Shown here in pieces: positions 1-5,838 of a stretch of 7,652 bases of DNA; position 1 is the first letter of the stretch, and each line of letters begins with the position of its first letter. The position numbers and the translations under genes were made by a program. The notes under the pieces were generated by a model. That model had not been told where the DNA came from. It ran no database searches and saw only the letters and a list, made by a program, of their open reading frames with translations. The stretch comes from Acidobacteriota bacterium (GTDB taxonomy: Bacteria > Acidobacteriota > Thermoanaerobaculia > Thermoanaerobaculales > Sulfomarinibacteraceae): contig DAOWFV010000180.1 of assembly GCA_030637805.1 (NCBI GenBank), forward strand, positions 1 to 7,652. Direction: 5' to 3'.

Positions 1-2
1 TG

Positions 3-632
3 ATGGGTCAGGCTGAACGTAAATTTATTCGCCAGGGAAACAAGGAATACAAAGATGAGAAATTTGATGAATCAGAACTTCTCTACAGGCGGGCACTTGA
101 TAAAGACAATGAATCGTATGCAGGAGAATTTAACCTCGGAGATGCCCTTTACAAGCAGGAGAAATTCGAGGATGCTGCACGGAATTTTGAAGAACTAACT
201 GAAAATGAGGAAGATCCGATAAAATTGAGCCAGCTGTACCACAACCTCGGGAATTCTCATTTGCAGGCAAATAAATTGGAAGAGTCCATAGAAGCCTACA
301 AAAATGCCCTGCGAAATAATCCTTCAGACGAAGAGACCAGGCATAATCTGGCTTTTGCACAGAGTATGCTTCAGCAGCAGCAACAACAGCAACAGCAGGA
401 TCAACAGGATCAGCAAGATCAGGAGAACGAGGAGGAGAGCCAGGAACCCCGGGACGACCAGGACGAGCAGCAGCCGACCCCCACCCCGTCGGCCGGGCAG
501 GGTGCGGCCCCCACCCCGACCCCCGATCCCAACCAGCCACTTTTTTCTGCGCTCGAGCGTGCGGAGGCCGAGGCGCGGGAGGCAATGCGCTCGCCGACGC
601 CTCAGGTCGGGAAGGTGGAGAAGGACTGGTGA
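3..632 (+). CDS. batC: BatC-like TPR protein of a bat (aerotolerance) operon, probably 5'-truncated
   Basis: Tetratricopeptide-repeat protein, 209 residues visible. About three TPR units lie in residues 8-118, with typical TPR residues such as FNLGDALYKQEKFEDAARNF and LYHNLGNSHLQANKLEESIEAY. A Gln/Asp/Glu-rich stretch follows (about 123-150), then a Pro/Thr linker with two PTPTP copies, and a C-terminus ending VEKDW, like the EKDW-type ends known in BatC proteins. BatC is thought to act as a periplasmic scaffold with the VWA proteins BatA/BatB and with BatD; the exact role is not settled. The Met at base 3 is the first in-frame ATG, but family members usually have a signal peptide before the ERKFIRQGN-like segment, so the true start is probably outside the window. 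The stop overlaps the next start by four bases. Base composition changes sharply near base 420 (see findings), so the gene may be chimeric. Confidence 0.75.
   Translation: MGQAERKFIRQGNKEYKDEKFDESELLYRRALDKDNESYAGEFNLGDALYKQEKFEDAARNFEELTENEEDPIKLSQLYHNLGNSHLQANKLEESIEAYKNALRNNPSDEETRHNLAFAQSMLQQQQQQQQQDQQDQQDQENEEESQEPRDDQDEQQPTPTPSAGQGAAPTPTPDPNQPLFSALERAEAEAREAMRSPTPQVGKVEKDW
371..424 (+). repeat. CAG/CAA-rich low-complexity tract in batC
   Basis: A run of CAG and CAA codons, then repeated Gln-Asp codon units (CAG GAT CAA CAG GAT CAG CAA GAT CAG), encodes a poly-Gln then QQD-type stretch. Such tracts are common between the TPR domain and C-terminus of BatC proteins. It sits exactly where the gene changes from AT-leaning to strongly GC-rich sequence, so it could be a natural recombination site or a point of false assembly joining. 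Confidence 0.8.
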
Positions 633-2314
633 GCTCGCGTGCCGCTTTCGCCGGGCCCGCGTGCCGTCTCCTGGTGATCCTCCTGGCGGCGGGGGCGGCG
701 GCCGCCTCAGCGGCGGAGCCGAGCCTCGATGTGCATCTCGATCCGCGGAAGTTTGGGATCGAGGACGTCGCCAGATTGGTGGTCCGGGTCAACGAGCCGC
801 CGTCGGGAACTCCGGCGCCCGACCTTGGCCGGCTCGAAAACCTCGAGGTGATCTCCGGCCCCTCCGTGGGGACCGAGTTCTCATGGGTCAACGGGAGAGC
901 TACCCGCGCCACCAGCTTCACATACGTTCTGCAGGGGTTGGAGGTCGGTCCCGCTTCGGTGGGTCCTCTGGTGGTGACGGTCGGTGAGGTCGAGTTGCGC
1001 TCCGAGGTGGTGCGGGCGGAGGTCGTCCCCGGAAGCGTGGCGCCGCCGCGATCGGCCGGCCGCCGGTCGCCGTTTTCTCTCGATCCGTTCAGCGATCCCT
1101 TCGCTCGCCGGCAGCCTGCAGGAGGCGCGGCCCGGGTCGTCTTGCGCCAGCTTTTGAGCGCGCGGGAGGTGGTGCTCGGCCAGCCGGTCCTTGTCACCAT
1201 CGTGCTTGACACAACGGCTGGAGGTGTCGACGGTTTCGAGTGGCTGGCGGCGCCATCCTACCCGGGTTGGTGGGCGCAGCGGGTCGAGCCGCCGGAGCGG
1301 ATCACCAGCGAAGTGGTGGAGGCGGACGGCGTTCGCTTCAACCGATTCGTTGTGGCCCAACATGTTCTGGTACCTCTGAAGACGGGGGGGTTGCCGGTGC
1401 CCGAGGTGCGGGCGCGGATCGGTTATCGCGCCCGGAGCGTTTTTGCGTCGCAGCAGGTGGTGGAGCGGGGTACGCGGGAGGCCACGGTCGAGGTCGCCCC
1501 AAGGCCGCGGGCGCCGGAAGGCTTTTCCGGGGCGGTGGGCGACCTGCACTACACGGCGAGCCTCGAGCCCGTTACCATCGCCTTCGGTGAGTCTGCCGTG
1601 CTGTCCATCGAGCTCAAAGGCAATGGCAACCTCCCCCTGGTCGAGGCCCCGGTCCTGTGGCCCGGCTGCCCGGACTGTGAGAGCTACCCTCCCGAGGAGG
1701 AGAGCCGGGTGAAGGTCGACGGGACCGGCATCCACGGGAGCCGCACCTGGCGGACCACCCTCGTGCCCCGAAGCTGGGGCGAGCTCGACCTGGAGCCGGT
1801 GATGCTGGCCATCTTCGATCCGGCGGCGGGCGTCTACCGCAAACAGACCTTGGGCCCCCTGCATCTCAGCGTCAGCCCGCCGCCTCCGACGCCCACACCA
1901 CCGGTGCTCGAGGAGGCTCCGGCGTCCTCGCAGGGCACGGCTGACCGGGAGGCCGGACCGGATGCTCCTCAGGAGAGGCGGGTTCCTCAATGGGCCTGGA
2001 TCGTGGGCGCCCTGCTGGCGGGCGTGCTCGGAGGTGGTGTTGTGACACTGCTCGTGGCTCGCCGCCGCAGGGTGAGCCTGCCGCCGCGACGGCAGGGCGA
2101 AAGCCCGGCCGAGCGTGCGCGGGAGCTACAGGTGGCTCTCGAGCAGTGGTGGTTCGACGCCCGCTCGCGCGCCAAGGGGCGGGTTCTGGAAGAAGAGATG
2201 CAGCAGCTCCGCAAGGAGCTGGAGGCGGTACGCTTCGCCCCCGGCAGGGCGGACCATACGCAGACGGTCGCCGAGCTCGAGGAGCAGGTCCGGGTGCTGA
2301 TGCGCCGCGCGTGA
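629..2314 (+). CDS. batD: BatD-like aerotolerance membrane protein
   Basis: Predicted 561-residue envelope protein. An N-terminal signal peptide (hydrophobic core RLLVILLAAGAAAASAA, cleavage likely near residue 29) precedes a large beta-rich extracytoplasmic region (about 30-440) of the BatD/oxygen-tolerance type. One transmembrane helix (about 455-477, WAWIVGALLAGVLGGG) is followed by an Arg-rich stop-transfer segment and a ~75-residue charged, probably coiled-coil cytoplasmic tail. A Pro/Thr-rich spacer lies just before the helix. BatD is usually encoded with BatA/B VWA proteins and TPR BatC and is thought to form an inner-membrane/periplasmic complex; its biochemical role is unknown. The start is GTG at 629, overlapping the batC stop (GTGA), which indicates translational coupling and supports this start because the signal peptide follows directly. 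GC content is uniformly high. Confidence 0.8.
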   Translation: MSSRAAFAGPACRLLVILLAAGAAAASAAEPSLDVHLDPRKFGIEDVARLVVRVNEPPSGTPAPDLGRLENLEVISGPSVGTEFSWVNGRATRATSFTYVLQGLEVGPASVGPLVVTVGEVELRSEVVRAEVVPGSVAPPRSAGRRSPFSLDPFSDPFARRQPAGGAARVVLRQLLSAREVVLGQPVLVTIVLDTTAGGVDGFEWLAAPSYPGWWAQRVEPPERITSEVVEADGVRFNRFVVAQHVLVPLKTGGLPVPEVRARIGYRARSVFASQQVVERGTREATVEVAPRPRAPEGFSGAVGDLHYTASLEPVTIAFGESAVLSIELKGNGNLPLVEAPVLWPGCPDCESYPPEEESRVKVDGTGIHGSRTWRTTLVPRSWGELDLEPVMLAIFDPAAGVYRKQTLGPLHLSVSPPPPTPTPPVLEEAPASSQGTADREAGPDAPQERRVPQWAWIVGALLAGVLGGGVVTLLVARRRRVSLPPRRQGESPAERARELQVALEQWWFDARSRAKGRVLEEEMQQLRKELEAVRFAPGRADHTQTVAELEEQVRVLMRRA

Positions 2315-2349
2315 GAAGGCCTGCGGACAACGCGTGATAAAGTGAAAAG

Positions 2350-3462
2350 ATGGGCCAGCCAGAGGTTTACAGCCTTCCTCCGGATGATCTCGAACCCTTC
2401 CTCGATCGACGAAGATACTCGGCCTTCCCCGAGTCGCAGCTGCACCTGCCCTTTTTTCTCGCTGAAATTCTGAGCAAGGCCAACGACTTCGTGCCCTCCA
2501 CGGCGGGCTCCATTCTCATGGACCGGCCGGGAGAGCGGGGGGAAACCCCAGCCGAGATTTCCCTGTACTTCGTCGCGGCCTTCGGCCCTTCCGCAGGGGA
2601 GCTGCTCGGCAAAAGCCTGCGCGCCGATCGAGGGGTTGTCGGGCAGGTTTACCGCACCGGAGAGCCCTACTTGATGACCGACCCCCAGAACGACCCCAAC
2701 TTCTACTCCAAGTTCGACTCGGACCACGAGTTCCGGACCATCGGAGTTGTGGCTGTGCCGGTGCGGATCGAGAGAGCGGTCTGCGGCGTGCTCGAGCTGC
2801 TCAACCGTTCCGACGGCGGGGCGTACGCCGAGCGCGATCTCCAGATGCTCGAGATCTTCGCCCGCTACACCTCGATCTCCATCGAGAACCTGCTCGACGC
2901 CCAGCGGGCCAACGAGATGGCCCGCCGTGACGATCTCACCGGTCTTTATAACGACCGATTCTTCCACCACCGGTTGAGCGAGGACCTGATTCGCGCCGAT
3001 GTCACCCGGTCGACCGTCGCCCTCCTCTTCTTGGATCTTGACGACTTCAAGGGAGTCAACGACACCCACGGCCACCTCGCGGGCTCGCAGGTGCTCAAGG
3101 AGTTCGGCTATCTGCTCGATCGCACCGTGACCACCGAGGGAGCGACTCTCGCCCGATACGGGGGCGACGAGTTCGTGGTCATTCTCCCCGACCTGGACAT
3201 CGAGGAGGGGTGCGCGGTGGCGGTGGAGATTCAGGAGGCTCTCGCCGAGACCACCTTCCTGCAGGGGTCCTTCACCTGGGCCGAGGGCCCGATCTACTGG
3301 CGATCGCCCCTCACCTGTTCCGTCGGCGTGGCCGTATACCCCCGTCACCTGCCGCGACAGGGGACCACCGATATGAAGAAGAACCTTCTCCTGCGTGCGG
3401 CCGATCTCGCGATGTACGAGGCCAAGGAGAAGGGGAAGAACCAGATCCAGGTCGCTGAGTAG
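2350..3462 (+). CDS. GAF-GGDEF nucleotide cyclase, candidate Hypr (3',3'-cGAMP-type) enzyme
   Basis: 370-residue soluble protein: an N-terminal segment, a GAF sensor domain (about 35-185), a short helical linker (ENLLDAQRANEMARRDDLTG) and a GGDEF domain (about 190-370). The GGDEF signature is intact at 271-275 (RYGGDEF). DDLTGLYN is at 194-201, the metal-binding Asp is D229 (LDLDDFK), base-contacting Asn is N237, and SVGVAVYP and AMYEAKEKGKNQ follow. The residue nine after N237 is Ser246 (GHLAGSQVL); diguanylate cyclases such as PleD have Asp there (D344), contacting guanine. Ser at this site marks Hypr GGDEF enzymes such as Geobacter GacA (GSU1658), which make 3',3'-cGAMP. The RxxD inhibitory site is absent (TEGA at 262-265). 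An in-frame TAA at 2338-2340 excludes upstream starts, and the ribosome-binding site is weak. The gene begins 35 bases after batD, so cotranscription is likely. No transmembrane segment is seen. The GAF ligand and actual product are unknown. Confidence 0.92.
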   Translation: MGQPEVYSLPPDDLEPFLDRRRYSAFPESQLHLPFFLAEILSKANDFVPSTAGSILMDRPGERGETPAEISLYFVAAFGPSAGELLGKSLRADRGVVGQVYRTGEPYLMTDPQNDPNFYSKFDSDHEFRTIGVVAVPVRIERAVCGVLELLNRSDGGAYAERDLQMLEIFARYTSISIENLLDAQRANEMARRDDLTGLYNDRFFHHRLSEDLIRADVTRSTVALLFLDLDDFKGVNDTHGHLAGSQVLKEFGYLLDRTVTTEGATLARYGGDEFVVILPDLDIEEGCAVAVEIQEALAETTFLQGSFTWAEGPIYWRSPLTCSVGVAVYPRHLPRQGTTDMKKNLLLRAADLAMYEAKEKGKNQIQVAE

Positions 3463-3483
3463 ACACCTGGTGAGATATGCGGG

Positions 3484-3652
3484 CTAGGAGCGTGTAGGGG
3501 ATAGAATCAGCGGCGTCTTTCGGGTGCCGTGAAGGCCCTTTTTCGTTGGATTCTCGGCCCGTACTCGAAGTACTGCTCCTCGAACCCCGCCTCAAAGGGC
3601 ACTTCACGGCCCTCCGAAATCCATCCGCCATCTATCCCCTACACGCTCCTAG
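3484..3652. mobile_element. 169-bp palindromic MITE-like element with 22-bp terminal inverted repeats
   Basis: Bases 3484-3505 (CTAGGAGCGTGTAGGGG...) are the exact reverse complement of 3631-3652. The symmetry continues inward imperfectly: 3527-3541 pairs with 3594-3609 with one extra base, and the exact centre (about 3567) is a small hairpin, GTACT-CGA-AGTAC (3561-3573). The whole unit could therefore fold into one long stem or cruciform. It carries no credible gene; reading frames through it are by-products of the symmetry. Symmetry stops at the terminal CTAG on both sides. CTAG is itself a palindrome, so it may be part of the repeat or a 4-base target duplication, as with IS5-group elements that insert at YTAR. 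A non-autonomous transposable element or REP-like repeat is the best reading; copy number cannot be judged from one window. Confidence 0.7.
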
Positions 3653-3795
3653 TGCCAGAATGGCGGACGACGAAAGACCTGGCTTCGTCACCCCTCTCTT
3701 CCAATTTTTTGAGGAATAACGCCAACTCGTTGATTTCAAATAGTTTCAACAATTGCAGTGAAAAAATAAGCGACCCAGACCTGGACGCGGGAAAC
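3653..3795. other. AT-richer intergenic stretch upstream of the sigma-54-like promoter
   Basis: No gene is supported here. The part around 3700-3775 is much richer in A/T than the neighbouring genes, as expected for upstream promoter DNA. It holds a weak dyad, GTTGA and TCAAC separated by about 12 bases (3729-3750), at roughly -75 to -95 from the inferred start of transcription. That is a reasonable distance for an enhancer-binding activator, but the dyad is short and could be chance. Confidence 0.4.
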
Positions 3796-3812
3796 CTGGC
3801 AGGCATTTTGCT
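3796..3812 (+). promoter_or_regulatory. Candidate sigma-54 (RpoN) -24/-12 promoter for the htrA/degP gene
   Basis: CTGGCAGGCATTTTGCT matches the YTGGCACGRNNNTTGCW consensus at 12 of 14 defined positions. It includes the essential GG and GC dinucleotides at the correct spacing; the mismatches are G for C after TGGCA and C for R two bases later. Transcription would begin near 3823, giving an untranslated leader of about 50 bases before the protease ATG. The position, orientation and AT-richer upstream DNA fit. If real, expression needs an AAA+ enhancer-binding activator, which is not encoded in the window. Confidence 0.6.
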
Positions 3813-3872
3813 GTTGCACCGACTGATAGATGCCGGTGTGTCTCCAGGGCACCGGTCGCGGGAGGTCAGCAG

Positions 3873-5372
3873 ATGAGCAGCGACAAGCAGAAGGTCTTTT
3901 CACTCGCAGCGGTGGTGGTCGCCGCGATTCTCTTTGGAATGGTGCTCTCCGGCGCCCTCAACATCACCCCCCGGGTCGATGCCGACCGCCCCTCGCCGGC
4001 GCCCGGGAATCTGGCCCAGAGCTTTGCGGCGCCTGATTTTGCCGCTCTGGCCGATCGGGTGGTGCCGTCGGTGGTTTCCGTTTATTCCAAAGAGGTGGAG
4101 GATCCGAGCGAGCGCCGCCGGCAGATGCCCAACGATCCCTTCCACTTCTTCTTCGGTCCGCGTGGCGAGGAGGACGATTCGCGGCCGCGGGTGCACGAGT
4201 CCGCGGGCTCGGGTTTCTTCATCTCGGCAACGGGTGAGATTCTTACCAATAACCACGTCGTCGAAGAAGCGGACCAGATACGGGTCCGGCTCGCCGACGA
4301 GGAAGGCGAGTACCGGGTCGAGGTCGTGGGCACCGATCCGGCCACTGATATCGCGCTGCTGCGGGTTGTCAAACCGGACCGCGAATTCCCCCACCTCTCG
4401 CTCGGCGACTCCGCCGGTGTCCGGGTCGGCGAGTGGGTCATGGCGGTGGGCAATCCCCTCAACATGGAGCACACGGTGACCGTGGGTGTGGTTTCGGCCA
4501 AAGGAAGGGCGCTCGGGTTGTCGCGGGAATCGACATCGTTCGAGAACTTCATCCAGACCGACGCCGCCATCAACTTCGGCAACTCCGGTGGACCTCTGGT
4601 AAACCTGCGAGGAGAGGTCGTCGGTATCAATACCGCGATCAACGCGCGCGGGCAGAACCTCGGCTTCGCTATTCCGGTGGACGTTGCCAGCCGCATTCTT
4701 CCTCAGCTGCGCGAAAGCGGCCGGGTTGTGCGCGGATACCTCGGTGTCTCGATCGACAACATCGATCGCGACAAGGCCAAGGCTTTCGGTCTCGACGACA
4801 GCAACGGAGCGCTGGTGATACAGGTCGTGCCTGACCACGCTGCGGACAAGGCCGGGGTCCGCCACGGCGACGTCATCGTCTCCGTCGACGGCCGGCCGGT
4901 GGAGGATACCCGCGAACTCATAGATACGGTGTCGGCGCTTCCGCCCGAGACCAAGGTCGAGCTGGGCGTTATTCGGGATGGCAAGCGAAAGACCATCACC
5001 GTGACCCTCGAGGAACGCGAGCTCGACGGTGAGCAGGTGGAGCCGGAGGAAGGATCGGACGAGGGAGGCGACGTCTTCGAACGTGTCGGCATCACCGTCT
5101 CAGAGCTCACTCAGCGGATGCGCCAGGGTTATCGCCTCGACGACTCCATCGAGGGCGTCGTCGTCACCCGCGTACGGCCCATCTCCCCGGCGGGCGACGA
5201 GGGGATGCTGCAGGGCGACATCATCGCCGAGGCTAACGGTGAGGCGATTACCACGGTCTCCGACTTGAGCTCGGTGATCGCGGACGTCGAGTCCGGCGGG
5301 TATCTTCGTCTCTACGTCTTCAATCCTCGATTCGACAACTACCGCTTCGTCATTCTCCAGCTGGAGGAGTAA
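3873..5372 (+). CDS. degP: DegP/HtrA-family periplasmic serine protease (Do-like, two PDZ domains)
   Basis: 499-residue trypsin-fold protease/chaperone for misfolded envelope proteins. An N-terminal hydrophobic helix (about 9-31, SLAAVVVAAILFGMVLSGAL) is a signal peptide or membrane anchor. The protease domain (about 50-265) has an intact triad: His128 in TNNHVV, Asp159 in ATDIALL and Ser238 in GNSGGPL. It also carries a charged, Phe-rich LA-type loop (DPFHFFFGPRGEEDD) before the first beta strands. PDZ1 spans about 270-370 (GYLGVSI; ADKAGVRHGDVIVSVDG). An acidic linker (about 385-405) leads to PDZ2 (about 405-495; GMLQGDIIAEANGEAI). The length is typical of DegP/DegQ/MucD. ATG 3873 has a strong GGAGG at 3861-3865, seven bases upstream. 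A sigma-54-like promoter lies ~60 bases upstream, and stem-loops follow the stop, suggesting a single-gene transcript. DegP versus DegQ/MucD naming cannot be settled from sequence. Confidence 0.95.
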   Translation: MSSDKQKVFSLAAVVVAAILFGMVLSGALNITPRVDADRPSPAPGNLAQSFAAPDFAALADRVVPSVVSVYSKEVEDPSERRRQMPNDPFHFFFGPRGEEDDSRPRVHESAGSGFFISATGEILTNNHVVEEADQIRVRLADEEGEYRVEVVGTDPATDIALLRVVKPDREFPHLSLGDSAGVRVGEWVMAVGNPLNMEHTVTVGVVSAKGRALGLSRESTSFENFIQTDAAINFGNSGGPLVNLRGEVVGINTAINARGQNLGFAIPVDVASRILPQLRESGRVVRGYLGVSIDNIDRDKAKAFGLDDSNGALVIQVVPDHAADKAGVRHGDVIVSVDGRPVEDTRELIDTVSALPPETKVELGVIRDGKRKTITVTLEERELDGEQVEPEEGSDEGGDVFERVGITVSELTQRMRQGYRLDDSIEGVVVTRVRPISPAGDEGMLQGDIIAEANGEAITTVSDLSSVIADVESGGYLRLYVFNPRFDNYRFVILQLEE

Positions 5373-5381
5373 GGAACGACC

Positions 5382-5407
5382 CAGGACGCGCCGGCTGGCG
5401 CGCCCTG
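5382..5407 (+). terminator. GC-rich hairpin just after the degP stop
   Basis: CGCGCC (5387-5392) and GGCGCG (5397-5402) form a perfect 6-bp stem around a GGCT loop, extended by CAGG/CCTG (5382-5385 with 5404-5407) across one mismatch. It begins ten bases after the degP stop. It has no T-run after it, so it may act as a 3'-end stabiliser or weak terminator rather than a classical intrinsic one. Confidence 0.5.
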
Positions 5408-5410
5408 TCT

Positions 5411-5455
5411 CAAATTTCCCCTCTCGAGCCCGCAGGGCGCGAGCGGGGAAATTTG
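5411..5455. terminator. Large stem-loop between convergent degP and the DUF3467 gene
   Basis: CAAATTTCCCC (5411-5421) is the exact reverse complement of GGGGAAATTTG (5445-5455). Inside, CTCG/CGAG and CCC-GCA-GGG add further pairing, so nearly the whole 45 bases fold in either strand's RNA. It lies two bases before the DUF3467 stop codon on the other strand and ~40 bases after the degP stop, the expected place for a bidirectional terminator of convergent genes. A/T bases are inside the stem rather than in a trailing U-tract, so it is not a textbook intrinsic terminator. Confidence 0.6.
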
Positions 5456-5457
5456 AT

Positions 5458-5763
5458 TCAGTTGGTTTCACCAGGGGGCGCCGGGGCGCCCCCTGGTGGG
5501 TCGGAAATCGCCCCAAAGGTCTTCTCATACATCTGCACGTTATGGCTCAGGGCGCGCAGCAGCTGTTTGGCCTGAAACGGGTTCATGATGATACGCGCCA
5601 CCACCGGGATGTCCTCCCGTCCCGGCAGGGTTCTGCCGAAGTCGAGGAGCACCTCGGCGTAGTTGTGGGCGATGCTGACGAAGTTCGAGTACTGGCCGAG
5701 GCCAATCTCCTTGTCGAGGCTCAAACGCGGCGGTGTTGCCGGCTTCTGTCTTTCGTCGCTCAT
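5458..5763 (-). CDS. DUF3467 family protein
   Basis: 101-residue soluble protein with the features of the DUF3467 family: an N-terminal strand region (IGLGQYSNFVSIAHNYAEVL), a LDFGRTLPGREDIPVVARI core, then MNPFQAKQLLRALSHNVQMYEKTFG. The C-terminus is a short Pro/Gly tail (DPPGGAPAPPGETN). The family is widespread and functionally uncharacterised. The start is set at the ATG complementary to 5761-5763, because GGGAGG (complement of 5768-5773) lies four bases upstream and the family's conserved region begins soon after. A longer reading to 5898 would run over the next, divergent gene and adds no family sequence. It is convergent with degP and divergent from the eIF-2B-like gene, so it is probably transcribed alone. 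Confidence 0.85.
   Translation of the reverse strand: MSDERQKPATPPRLSLDKEIGLGQYSNFVSIAHNYAEVLLDFGRTLPGREDIPVVARIIMNPFQAKQLLRALSHNVQMYEKTFGAISDPPGGAPAPPGETN
5470..5497. repeat. 28-bp near-perfect palindrome in the 3' end of the DUF3467 gene
   Basis: ACCAGGGGGCGCC (5470-5482) and GGCGCCCCCTGGT (5485-5497) are exact reverse complements separated by only GG. On the minus strand this codes for the Pro/Gly-rich tail (PPGGAPAPPG) just before the stop. RNA from either strand would form a very stable hairpin. Confidence 0.75.
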
Positions 5764-5838
5764 GGTTCCTCCCGAGGGCGCACGAATTTCGCCTTGATTG
5801 TACCGGGCCGTGGGAGAATCCGGAGGACGAGGTAGAGA
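5764..5838. promoter_or_regulatory. 75-base divergent promoter region (DUF3467 gene / eIF-2B-like operon)
   Basis: This short gap separates two divergent starts and must hold promoters for both unless these lie in the flanking genes. On the minus strand, TACAAT (complement of 5797-5802) is a plausible -10 box, 33 bases upstream of the DUF3467 ATG, but no good -35 is seen. On the plus strand a TTGATT (5794-5799) overlaps it, but nothing like a -10 lies 17 bases later. Ribosome-binding sites for both genes are at the edges. Confidence 0.3.

Noticed and set aside
3..5. ATG at base 3 overlapping a TGA (TGATG) as a translationally coupled batC start
   Set aside because: Possible, but BatC proteins normally carry a signal peptide before this segment and none is present, so the reading frame more likely continues upstream of the window.
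371..424. CRISPR or tandem-repeat array in the CAG/GAT-rich tract
   Set aside because: It is an in-frame low-complexity coding stretch with irregular units and no spacers.
3133..3147. RxxD product-inhibition site in the GGDEF domain
   Set aside because: The expected place (residues 262-265) reads TEGA, without Arg or Asp.
1987..3348. Long minus-strand open reading frame across batD and the GGDEF gene (also similar ones at 130-1212, 881-1990, 3900-4865 and 6407-7240)
   Set aside because: High-GC shadow frames; the plus-strand proteins have clear domains and motifs, while these translations show low-complexity Arg/Pro/Gly composition and no recognisable family.
3463..3872. A GEMM-type c-di-GMP/cGAMP riboswitch near the GGDEF gene
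   Set aside because: I looked for the conserved GEMM core and saw none in this gap or in the other intergenic regions; the folded structure here is the long palindrome.
3529..3876. 115-residue plus-strand reading frame in the gap before degP
   Set aside because: It begins inside the palindromic element, runs through the sigma-54-like promoter and ends over the degP start. No ribosome-binding site or family features.
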